From NCBI RefSeq assembly GCF_017741815.1, contig NZ_JAGHMF010000010.1:1-64000 (forward strand): 64,000 nucleotides of DNA, in the 5' to 3' direction. Of this stretch, positions 54,963 through 62,709 are shown one piece after another. The notes beneath the pieces are model-generated. The model saw nothing but the letters and a program-made list of their open reading frames with translations. It ran no database searches and was not told where the DNA came from. This stretch comes from Rhizobium sp. 16-488-2b (GTDB lineage: Bacteria > Pseudomonadota > Alphaproteobacteria > Rhizobiales > Rhizobiaceae). Numbering within the stretch: the first letter of the stretch is position 1; each line of letters opens with the position of its first letter. The position numbers and the translations under genes were made by a program.

Positions 54963-55949
54963 ATGGCAACGACGTTTGTAACCGCGGAAGACGTAGCAAA
55001 ACGGGCCGGCGTTTCCCGCTCCGCGGTGTCGCGGACATTCACTCCAGGCGGGAGCGTTTCGAAGCTGGTCAGACGGAAGGTCCTGAAAGCCGCGCGCGAA
55101 CTTGGCTATCGTGTCAACCGACTGGCCCAGGGCCTCAACAACGACCGGTCCAACCTGATCGGGGTCGTCGGCGCCAATCTCGGCTCCCCCTTCATTTCGA
55201 AGCAACTGGACCTCTTGAGTATCGGTCTCTTGCGGCGTGGGCTGCAGTGCCTGCTTCTGAATGCTGCCGATGCTCGTAAGGACATCGCGCCGCTGATCGA
55301 GCTTCTATTCGAGTTTAGAGTGCAGGCGATCGTGGTCCTGTCCGGAGAACCCCCCGCATCGATCGTCGATGAGTGTATCGCCAACGGTGTTCGCCTGATC
55401 CTCATCAACCAGAGGCTTGACCGCACAGACACCAACATGGTTCTCAGCGACGATTCCCATGGAGCGGACCTCGCAGCAATGCGGCTGGTTGACGCCGGAT
55501 GCAAGAAAGTTGCCGTGGTTTCGGGCAGTAGCCAGACCCCTGCACAGACACGGCGAGCCCACGCCTTCACCCAACGAATGGCGATTGAAGGTGTCGAGGT
55601 CGTACTCTGGTCGGAAAGCCCGACAAGCTATGAGAGCGGATACAAGGCGGGATGCGAGTTGCTCTCTGATGCCGCAATCGATGGTGCGTTCTGCGTCACC
55701 GACCTGCTTGCGCTCGGCTTTCTGGATGCTGCCCGGCTTGAAATGGGCCGAAAGGTTCCCGAAGAGGTATCGATCGTCGGCTTCGATGACATCCCCCAAG
55801 CGGGATGGAAGGCATACCAGCTCACCACCGTCGCGCAGTCGCTTGAGGAGTTAACTGACAAAGTGCTCGGTGCCCTCGATAGTGACGAAGCCGAAACAAG
55901 ACTTCAGGTCGTGTCCGTTGCGATGGTCGAGCGCAAGACGGCCCGCTAG
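54963..55949 (+). CDS. LacI family transcriptional regulator of the organophosphate region
   Basis: The protein has 328 residues. The HTH is VTAEDVAKRAGVSRSAVSRTF, with the hinge helix GYRVNRLAQGL; the effector domain contains GVVGANLGSPFISKQLDLLS and VGFDDIPQAGWKAYQLTTVAQS. It is not closely related to the three LacI proteins of the Amadori region, and the operators near it (TTGCAC...) are different too. It is divergent from the permease operon and its stop overlaps that of the convergent Na/Pi gene in a shared CTAG. It probably controls both phosphatase operons. Confidence 0.88.
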   Translation: MATTFVTAEDVAKRAGVSRSAVSRTFTPGGSVSKLVRRKVLKAARELGYRVNRLAQGLNNDRSNLIGVVGANLGSPFISKQLDLLSIGLLRRGLQCLLLNAADARKDIAPLIELLFEFRVQAIVVLSGEPPASIVDECIANGVRLILINQRLDRTDTNMVLSDDSHGADLAAMRLVDAGCKKVAVVSGSSQTPAQTRRAHAFTQRMAIEGVEVVLWSESPTSYESGYKAGCELLSDAAIDGAFCVTDLLALGFLDAARLEMGRKVPEEVSIVGFDDIPQAGWKAYQLTTVAQSLEELTDKVLGALDSDEAETRLQVVSVAMVERKTAR

Positions 55950-57589
55950 CCTGCCTGGCGGATCCGGCTTTCTATCAGCAGACCGCTATTGTCGAGAATG
56001 GGATGAGCGACTGATACGATATGTGCATGTATCCGCTTTAGGTCGCGCAGAAGATCGAGATGGAGCGAGCTCGTCTGCACGCTGTCGGACCGCCCTTCCC
56101 GAAGACGCTGCAAATGGCGTTCGGAGGACTGCTTTTCGAGACGGCGAACCTCCTCCTTGACCTCTACCAGGCGCCGGGCGAGATCCGGATTGCGGGTTGA
56201 AAACACAGCCTGTGCCATGCGCAGGCTGTCCAGCGTCAGGGCAAACAACGCCGTAATCTCGCTGTTCCCCTCTTCCGAAAACTGGAGACCACGGTCGATT
56301 TTCTTCGCGATCTCCGGAACGATACCCTTTTCGATGATATCGCCGATATGTTCCAAGTTGATCGCATACTCGACGATATCCATCGACTGGCGGTGTTCGG
56401 ATGAACTCAAGCCATCCTGCCCGAGTTTGGCGATATAGACCTTGATGCCGTGCTGTATACGATCGACTTGTCCTTCAAGTTTGACGATACCGACGAGCTC
56501 GGCCGGGTCATTGCGCCCGATCGCGGCCGCTGCCTGCGACAGCATTTTTTCGACAAGATCTCCCACCGCCATTGCTTCACGGCTCGCGCCCGCCATCGCG
56601 GCAACCGGATGGGAAAGGTTGCTGCGGTCAAGGAAGCTGATCTCGCCATCTTCCACCTTCGGATCGGGCAACATGGAGCCCGTGAGCTTAAGGACTAGCG
56701 TCGACAATGGCCAGGCGAGAAAGGCCAGGAGAAGATTGAAGGCCAGATGCGCGTCGACGGCAAAGTTCGCATGCGGAAACGGAGATGCTTCCAATAGCAA
56801 TGCGCCATAGCCTGCCAATGGCAGAGCAAGACAAACTCCCGCCGCACGCACGACCAGATTACCAACGGCGACGCGTCTTGCGCTCAGCGGCGCGCGCATC
56901 GTCGCCAGAACCGGGGGCACTGCGCCACCCAGATTGGCCCCAAGGACAAGCACGATCAAAAGCCCAGTATCTATCTGACCGTTCGCCGAAAGCGACAGGA
57001 TCAACACGACGACCGCAAGGCTGGACGATGCCAGGATGGCGAGGAGTGCGGAAAACAGCAAGGCGACAGGCCACGCGTTTCCGAGCATCCCAATGAAGAC
57101 GGTCAGAGCCGGCGATTGGCGCAACGGTTCCGTTGCTCCCGAGAGAAGATGAAGCGAGAGCAGCATGAGCCCGACACCGACAATTGCTGCACCGGCGCCC
57201 TGCATCGGCGCCGAGCGCCGGCGCATCAGGAAGGCACCGGCAAGGAGAAGAAGCGGCGATAGCCATTCCAGGCCGAGTGCCACGATCCACGCCGTTGCAG
57301 CGGTACCGATGTTTGCACCAAGCAGTACGATCTGGGCCATCGCCGGCACAATGAGGTCGCGCTCGACGAATGATGCGACCATGAGCGCGGTCGCGGTCGA
57401 GCTCTGAAGGGCGATCGTTGCGACGAAACCCGCGACCAGCGAACGAAATCCACTGCGGGTCCCTTTCGCTAGACCGACCCTTAGCTTTGCGCCGAAGGCG
57501 CGCGTCATTCCGTCCTTTACCTGGCTGAGGCCGAACAGCAACAGAGCAACAGCGCCGAAAAGGTTGATACCGATAATCGCTGATTCCAT
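55946..57589 (-). CDS. Na/Pi cotransporter family protein (NptA/YjbB type) with C-terminal PhoU-like domain
   Basis: The protein has about 547 residues from ATG 57589 (a GTG three codons earlier is possible). Two repeated membrane units carry the family's QSSTA motif (VATIALQSSTATALMVASFV and the second-half LAILASSSLAVVVLILSLS). Residues 340-547 are helical and PhoU-like (KMLSQAAAAIGRNDPAELVG, EYAINLEHIGDIIEKGI). E. coli YjbB, of the same build, has been reported as a phosphate exporter. Behind genes for three phosphatases, export of surplus Pi from the cytosol is a logical role. Uptake of Pi is the alternative. Confidence 0.85.
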   Translation of the reverse strand: MESAIIGINLFGAVALLLFGLSQVKDGMTRAFGAKLRVGLAKGTRSGFRSLVAGFVATIALQSSTATALMVASFVERDLIVPAMAQIVLLGANIGTAATAWIVALGLEWLSPLLLLAGAFLMRRRSAPMQGAGAAIVGVGLMLLSLHLLSGATEPLRQSPALTVFIGMLGNAWPVALLFSALLAILASSSLAVVVLILSLSANGQIDTGLLIVLVLGANLGGAVPPVLATMRAPLSARRVAVGNLVVRAAGVCLALPLAGYGALLLEASPFPHANFAVDAHLAFNLLLAFLAWPLSTLVLKLTGSMLPDPKVEDGEISFLDRSNLSHPVAAMAGASREAMAVGDLVEKMLSQAAAAIGRNDPAELVGIVKLEGQVDRIQHGIKVYIAKLGQDGLSSSEHRQSMDIVEYAINLEHIGDIIEKGIVPEIAKKIDRGLQFSEEGNSEITALFALTLDSLRMAQAVFSTRNPDLARRLVEVKEEVRRLEKQSSERHLQRLREGRSDSVQTSSLHLDLLRDLKRIHAHIVSVAHPILDNSGLLIESRIRQAG

Positions 57590-57648
57590 AAGTGTCACTC
57601 ACTGAATCGCGAGACCCTTTCACCGGCTGGCGCAGGAGCTCGACTTGT

Positions 57649-59334
57649 TCAAGCTGAAATTCTGTCTGCGGCGGCAAACGCAATCGCAGCGTCCGTGCCG
57701 GCATTCTGAGCCCGCTCAAGAAATGAGCCCAACGCGCCAAAAAAGACTGCAAGGAAGCCTCGCGTCGAACCATAATGGGCTTGCGGTCTACTCCCGCAGC
57801 AATCGGCTAGTTGTCGATAGAGTGCGATCCTGTCGTTTCCGAGATGGCCAATAGCGAGCTGCGCTCCCTGCCTCAGGCAATACCAATCAGCAATGAGCTC
57901 GGTCATCGGCAAGCGCTTGGCGAACTCGATTATCCCGGCATCAAGGGCGGGCTGAGCCTCGGCGACCCAATAGGCAGCTTCCCAGACGTTCATCACAGCG
58001 ATCGAGTCCGCGATCGAGGCTGGCCACTCCTTCACAAGATAACGATTGGCGACGAGGGCTCGTTTGTGCGCCTGCAGAAATTCACCGTAGCTCTTCGCCG
58101 TGAACGCGCGGTCGGAAGATTCGTTACGGGACACGGCGTCGGTCCGATAGGCATCCAGAACGGCGTCATCAACGGGAATGGAAGACAGCTCGATTGTTTC
58201 GGTTGAAATCCGATCGCTTGATGGTGCGATCACTTTGAAGGCAGGTGGGAAGGCGACAAGCGAGGGAACCGCGATATTTGTGATACTGCGATTTCCGCGT
58301 GCTCGTCGAGTCAAACCCTCAACATGGAGATGACCGCTGAAGTGGACTTCTATGCCGGCGGCCAGAAACGCCTCCTGTACAGACTGACGAGGCGTGCGTC
58401 GCACGACGTTTGTTTCGCCGAACAGAAACCGTTCTGCCTCCGCCGCCCCGTCGAACGGATCGAGAGCCGGATAGTGCGAGAAGGTGAGAAGCGTCTTGCC
58501 CGACAACCGGGCTCGCCGCGCAATATCGGTCATCCAGCGTAGAATGAAGGGCTTGGCGCGAAGCATGGCGTTCCACCCCCCCGCGGTGCTGTCAGTGAAT
58601 GCTGCTTCTTCACCGCGCTCGAAGGAGCCGTCCAGCGGCTCGAACACATTGGCGTCGATCATCAGAAGCCAGAGCCCTTCTTCTGGTTCGACGAGGTAGG
58701 AAGCATCCATCAAACGGTACTGGTTGCACCCGTCAGGCGACGCGATATCGTAAAATCGGTCCGCTGGCCTATCGGATTCGCCGAACGGGCTTTCCCAGTG
58801 CAGGTATTCGGGTCGCCTGAAGTAACCGAACTCGGACATCGGGGCGAGACCTTCGGGATATCCGGCACAGTACATGGCATCATTGATGACGACACCGGGA
58901 CCGCTCAGCTTATTGTCGCTAGAGACGAGGATCATCTTGCCGTTCCCCGTCAAAAATTCCTTCGTATGGTGGCGTCCGCGCGGTCCAAAGATGTCGTGGT
59001 TCCCAGGCAGTGCGTAGAAAGCAGTACCATAAGCTTCGCGGTGTCGTTTGAGGATTCCGGCCAAGGTGGCAGTCGTGGTTTTCTGACCATCGTCGGTGTA
59101 GTCGCCAAGAAGAACGACATGGCGAATCTGCCGCCTCGCAACCTCGGCAAGCGCAGCCGTCAGGGCGCCAGCACTTTCGTTAAAGACCCGAGTGGATCGG
59201 CGGGTGTCGGCCCAGCTACGTAGCGACATTCCCTCGCCTGCCGCAGTCTTTCCGCAACGACAGAAATCGGCGCTCAGATCATGGAAATGTGCGTCTGCGA
59301 TCACCGCGACATCGGAAAAGCGGCGGCTGCTCAT
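57649..59334 (-). CDS. Calcineurin-like metallophosphoesterase, large form
   Basis: The protein has 561 residues from ATG 59334, whose ATGA overlaps the Cys-phosphatase stop. Metal motifs are Asp14-His16 (DAHFH), Asp78 (GDYTDD), GNHD (111-114) and GHLH (in FSGHLHVEG). No signal peptide is evident, so it should act in the cytosol. Residues 400-561 form a C-terminal extension of unknown kind, well beyond the usual 250-300-residue domain. The substrate may be a phosphodiester or monoester processed together with the IMPase and Cys-phosphatase of the operon. Confidence 0.8.
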   Translation of the reverse strand: MSSRRFSDVAVIADAHFHDLSADFCRCGKTAAGEGMSLRSWADTRRSTRVFNESAGALTAALAEVARRQIRHVVLLGDYTDDGQKTTTATLAGILKRHREAYGTAFYALPGNHDIFGPRGRHHTKEFLTGNGKMILVSSDNKLSGPGVVINDAMYCAGYPEGLAPMSEFGYFRRPEYLHWESPFGESDRPADRFYDIASPDGCNQYRLMDASYLVEPEEGLWLLMIDANVFEPLDGSFERGEEAAFTDSTAGGWNAMLRAKPFILRWMTDIARRARLSGKTLLTFSHYPALDPFDGAAEAERFLFGETNVVRRTPRQSVQEAFLAAGIEVHFSGHLHVEGLTRRARGNRSITNIAVPSLVAFPPAFKVIAPSSDRISTETIELSSIPVDDAVLDAYRTDAVSRNESSDRAFTAKSYGEFLQAHKRALVANRYLVKEWPASIADSIAVMNVWEAAYWVAEAQPALDAGIIEFAKRLPMTELIADWYCLRQGAQLAIGHLGNDRIALYRQLADCCGSRPQAHYGSTRGFLAVFFGALGSFLERAQNAGTDAAIAFAAADRISA

Positions 59335-59933
59335 CCGGCATTCGCTTTCTGCTCGATCATGTCGATCCAGCCCGAGGCTCGCTTCGCCGCTGCCAGAAGC
59401 ATCGGCTTCGGCGTCTCGAACCACTCATCGGGACGCAATTCACGGCGCTCACGGATGTGGGCGATGGCGTCGTCAATCGTTGGAAACCGTTCGCGCTGTT
59501 GCCTGTGAATGTAAAGCGCCACGAGTGAGACCGAGCGGCTGCGGCCGCTTCTGCAGTTGACCAGCACATTTCCGCCATCGGCAAATGGGTATGTGTGGCG
59601 CTTTGGCATGGTCTGACGAAGTGCGCCATCAAGAATGTAATAGGCTCCAAGCATCATCGTATCGGGGCTTCCTTCCCCGTCGATCAGACCAACCTTGTAG
59701 TAGCGCACCGCCCCGTAGCCAGTAGGTCTGATGTCTTCGCTTGCGGGGCCGCCCTGTACGTAGTTGATATCCAGGTTGACGGCGCAATTGACCACGGTCG
59801 TGATGCCATGGCGTCTAAGCAGACCGAGATCGCTGGCCCCGTCACCGCCGCCGATGAAAAGCGACGCCCCGTGAGGCCCAAGCGTGTCGGTGATCAAGCT
59901 TATTGCAGGGCGCGAGTAGACGGGTCCGTCCAT
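59331..59933 (-). CDS. Dual-specificity-type Cys-phosphatase with NCRSGRSRS signature (second)
   Basis: The protein has 200 residues. The P-loop LVNCRSGRSRSVSLVALYIH gives Cys127-x5-Arg133 with Asn in place of the usual His. GLIDGEGSPDT holds the candidate general acid Asp85 or Asp91. It is a clear paralogue of the protein at 46302-46940, with shared GASDL.LLR..GITTVVNCAVNLD. It has a GGAAGGA box and lies between an IMPase and a metallophosphoesterase gene. The repeated pairing of this family with an IMPase supports joint action on one substrate class. Confidence 0.75.
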   Translation of the reverse strand: MDGPVYSRPAISLITDTLGPHGASLFIGGGDGASDLGLLRRHGITTVVNCAVNLDINYVQGGPASEDIRPTGYGAVRYYKVGLIDGEGSPDTMMLGAYYILDGALRQTMPKRHTYPFADGGNVLVNCRSGRSRSVSLVALYIHRQQRERFPTIDDAIAHIRERRELRPDEWFETPKPMLLAAAKRASGWIDMIEQKANAG

Positions 59934-59989
59934 CCAAAAATCCTTCCACTACTGTACGAATTGGCCATCCAGTGCGTTGTGACAAACCA

Positions 59990-60823
59990 TCAAGCCGAGG
60001 CAGCCAGTCGGCTCGCCGATGATGTAGTCACAAATGGGATGTCGGCCGCGTCGCTGATGCCGCTGGCTACACCTGGCGCTGCCGCAAGCACAGGTCCACC
60101 GTGCTCAAGGCTGCCGATTTCGAAGAACGGGCAAACGGCTCCGCCAGCTTCGCTGACGAGCAGCAATCCTGCCAGGCAGTCCCAGGCATTCATGTGGAGT
60201 TCGACGTAGCCGTCTGAACGGCCATCGGCAACATAGGCGAGCGCCATGGCGCCAGATCCCGCTCTTCGCACATTTGTGCCAAGCGCGAGAAGCTTTTGCA
60301 TCACCTCCAGATAAGTCTCGTTCGACACCCGGGTTGACCAGCCCATCTCGACTGAGGTGGCATCGAAATTCGCGGTCCTGGCAACGCTGATCGGCTTGCC
60401 ATTCAGGGTGGCGCCCTGACCGCATTCGGCAAAATAGAGTTCGTCAAGCGCGGGATTGTAGATGGCGCCAAACTGCGTCTGACCGCCTTCGACGTAGGCA
60501 ATCGAGATGCAGAAATGGGGAATCCCGCGAGCAAAGTTAGCGGTGCCATCGACCGGATCAACAACCCAGATCCTGTCGCCAATAACTCCGCCGCCTTCCT
60601 CGCCGTAAAAATGGTCATTTGGAAAATGTTCGGCGATCACGGCACGGATATGCGTTTCAGAGGCGGCGTCGGTCTCCGTCAAATAATCTTGAGGTCCCTT
60701 CATGGCGGACGTTACCGTGGCCTTCCGGAATCCGTGCAGGACGACCTCGCCGGCGGTGCGGATGACTTGCTTACACAGCGCCACACGCCTCTGAGATCCA
60801 GTATGCTTGGTAATATCGTGCAT
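59990..60823 (-). CDS. Inositol monophosphatase family protein (third)
   Basis: The protein has 277 residues from ATG 60823, which has a GGAGG box; a TTG four codons earlier forms part of that box region. Metal motifs are Glu75-Glu76 (GEEGG), Asp89-x2-Asp92 (DPVDGTANF) and AWDCLAGLLLV. It is the first gene of the operon IMPase-Cys-phosphatase-metallophosphoesterase-Na/Pi transporter. Its promoter carries a LacI-type palindrome between the -35 and -10 boxes. It is closest in form to standard SuhB-like enzymes. Confidence 0.85.
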   Translation of the reverse strand: MHDITKHTGSQRRVALCKQVIRTAGEVVLHGFRKATVTSAMKGPQDYLTETDAASETHIRAVIAEHFPNDHFYGEEGGGVIGDRIWVVDPVDGTANFARGIPHFCISIAYVEGGQTQFGAIYNPALDELYFAECGQGATLNGKPISVARTANFDATSVEMGWSTRVSNETYLEVMQKLLALGTNVRRAGSGAMALAYVADGRSDGYVELHMNAWDCLAGLLLVSEAGGAVCPFFEIGSLEHGGPVLAAAPGVASGISDAADIPFVTTSSASRLAASA

Positions 60824-60851
60824 ATGAGCCTCCAATCAATGAACACGCGTG

Positions 60852-60880
60852 CATATTGCACGCGCGTGCATGGACGTCAA
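60852..60880 (-). promoter_or_regulatory. IMPase-operon promoter with LacI-type operator in the spacer
   Basis: On the minus strand TTGACG (60880-60875) and AATATG (60857-60852) are 17 bp apart. The perfect 14-bp palindrome TGCACGCGCGTGCA (60857-60870) fills the spacer, a classical repression position. With flanks, TTGCACGCGCGTGCAT resembles the site TTGCACACGTGCGCAA at 54685-54700, so both operons are probably controlled by the LacI protein at 54963. Confidence 0.65.
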
Positions 60881-61083
60881 CTCCCGTGCTAGGCGCAATC
60901 TTTGACTTGAACTTTGAGCTTTCTGACATTCTAATGACAATGGAAGACATACAAAATCAGCTGGTTAAGACAATGGAGATAAACTTTCGTCACCGGCACG
61001 CGATCACACGCCGCGGATTAGCTAGCCCGAAGTGCTGATCACAATTTGCGAACCTGACATCGCGCGCATTCTGGAGACCACAA

Positions 61084-61485
61084 TTGAAGCCTGTAACTTG
61101 CCTACTAGCGATCGCGCTTATCCTCCTCGCGTCAGAGGACAGCGGATTTGCGTTAAGCGATGAAAAGTTGAACGGACAACTATTGAAACTGGATATGGAG
61201 ACACGGCTGGAGCAAACTTGCGATACTGAAGTGATGCTCCGCATCAACCGTGAAAACAGCAAGCTTAGTGTCGACAAGGTGATCGCCTATTCCTTCGCTG
61301 AGCCACGAATGAAAAAAGACTCGATCACGGCGCCCGGAGCCGTGTTTCGCAGCGGTGGCGAGTGGTATCACCTCAGCTACGCTTGCAAAACCGGACCTCG
61401 GCACCTTGATGCTCACCAGCTCGACTACGAGATTGGACCGATGGTGCCACGTTCGAAATGGCGTAAGCACTACCTCTACGACTGA
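61084..61485 (+). CDS. Small secreted DUF930-like protein
   Basis: The protein has 133 residues. The first 23 form a signal peptide (LLAIALILLASEDSGFA). The rest has LDMETRLEQTCDTEVMLRIN, then VIAYSFAEP and GEWYHLSYACKTGPRHLDAH, which recalls the DUF930 family common in Rhizobiales. Two cysteines, in QTCD and YACK, could form a disulfide. The start is a TTG with a GGAGA box. The function is unknown. It lies between the IMPase operon and the IS21 element. Confidence 0.6.
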   Translation: MKPVTCLLAIALILLASEDSGFALSDEKLNGQLLKLDMETRLEQTCDTEVMLRINRENSKLSVDKVIAYSFAEPRMKKDSITAPGAVFRSGGEWYHLSYACKTGPRHLDAHQLDYEIGPMVPRSKWRKHYLYD

Positions 61486-61586
61486 ACACCGGTGGCGCTG
61501 CATGGATTAACGCGCCCACCCGAGATTTGATCGCGAGCGGCGTAGCAGTAATATGGATACCCCGGCGAGAAAGTGAAAGCGGACAA

Positions 61587-61796
61587 ATGAATGACGCCAC
61601 TGATCCACTGCTGCGCCTTACCAACGATGCTCTTGAGGACGTCATGGCCACGGTTCACTTGTGGTGCCGGGAAAGAGGCCTGTCGATAAATTGCTATCGT
61701 GGTAGGCGAGCGCTGTGCCTCGCAGCCCAATTGCGATCCTCATCGGATTTATCTGCAACACAGTTATTGGTCGCCTTATCCCGTGAGTTGGATTGA
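61587..61796 (+). CDS. Small hypothetical protein
   Basis: The frame from ATG 61587 gives 69 residues (MNDATDPLLRLTNDALEDVM..., ...LSINCYRGRRALCLAAQLRS...). A longer version could start at 61527 but its first 20 residues look non-coding. There is no recognised domain; the mix of a helical start and two cysteines is unremarkable. No strong ribosome binding site is present. It ends 45 bp before the IS21 end and could be real or chance. Confidence 0.35.
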   Translation: MNDATDPLLRLTNDALEDVMATVHLWCRERGLSINCYRGRRALCLAAQLRSSSDLSATQLLVALSRELD

Positions 61797-61896
61797 AAAG
61801 CACGACACAAATCGCAACTTTCCGTCGCAGCGGCCGCATTCTGTTGATTTCCACTGAGAAGTGACCCGGCATTTCCACCGAGATTTGACCCGCCTG

Positions 61897-62709
61897 TTAT
61901 GTATGTTTCGGGTCTGGTGTTGGGGTCAAGTTCCTGTTTTTCTCCTTTTTGGTTTTAGTATCGTGTGCTGAGCTGTTCTTGAATCGGAAGCTGTCGTTTC
62001 CGGTCTCAAGGATGTGGCAGTGATGCGTGAGGCGGTCGAGCAATGCCGTTGTCATCTTGGCATCGCCGAAGACGCTGGCCCATTCGCTGAAGCTGAGGTT
62101 GGTGGTGATAATCACGCTGGTTCGCTCGTAGAGTTTGCTTAGCAGATGGAACAGTAGTGCGCCGCCTGATGCGCTGAACGGCAGGTAGCCAAGCTCATCG
62201 AGAATGACTAGATCGGAATGGGCAAGCCGACCGGCGATCTGTCCGGAACGACCTTGAGCTTTCTCCTGTTCGAGTGCGTTCACCAGTTCGACCGTCGAGA
62301 AGAAGCGTACGCGCTTGTGATGATGCTCGATGGCATGCACACCAATCGCGGTGGCGACGTGGGTCTTGCCCGTGCCAGGGCCGCCGACCAGCACGATGTT
62401 ATTGGCCTCCTCGATGAAGTCGCACTGGTGAAGCTGACGCACGAGCGCCTCGTTGATCTCGCTGCTGGAGAAGTCGAAGCCATTGAGATCGCGGTAAGCT
62501 GGAAAGCGTGCCGTCTTGAGCTGATAAGCGGTTGATCTGACCTCCCGCTCGGCTGTCTCGGCTTTGAGGAGTTGCGACAGGATCGGAATGGCCGCTTCAA
62601 ATGCCGGAGCCCCTTGCTCGGTGAGTTCGCCGACCGCCTGTGCCATGCCATGCATCTTCAAGCTCCTTAACATGATGACGATGGCTCCGCTCGCTGGATT
62701 ATGACGCAT
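61897..62709 (-). CDS. istB: IstB-like ATP-binding transposition helper
   Basis: The protein has 270 residues. Walker A is GGPGTGKTH (about 109-117), Walker [13 protein letters not shown], and sensor [15 protein letters not shown], all typical of IstB. It loads onto target DNA and directs the IstA transposase. The ATG overlaps the end of istA by 11 bp. It is full length with no stop or shift. Its C-terminal segment is nearly the same as the fragment at 1-119 except for the last 20 residues. Confidence 0.92.
   Translation of the reverse strand: MRHNPASGAIVIMLRSLKMHGMAQAVGELTEQGAPAFEAAIPILSQLLKAETAEREVRSTAYQLKTARFPAYRDLNGFDFSSSEINEALVRQLHQCDFIEEANNIVLVGGPGTGKTHVATAIGVHAIEHHHKRVRFFSTVELVNALEQEKAQGRSGQIAGRLAHSDLVILDELGYLPFSASGGALLFHLLSKLYERTSVIITTNLSFSEWASVFGDAKMTTALLDRLTHHCHILETGNDSFRFKNSSAHDTKTKKEKNRNLTPTPDPKHT

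Noticed and set aside
54619..55038. 139-codon minus-strand frame across the LacI start region
   Set aside because: It overlaps the LacI gene and the promoter/operator region and shows no family features, so it is a shadow frame.
60856..61038. 60-codon plus-strand frame upstream of the DUF930-like gene
   Set aside because: It starts inside the operator of the IMPase operon, has no ribosome binding site and no recognised features.
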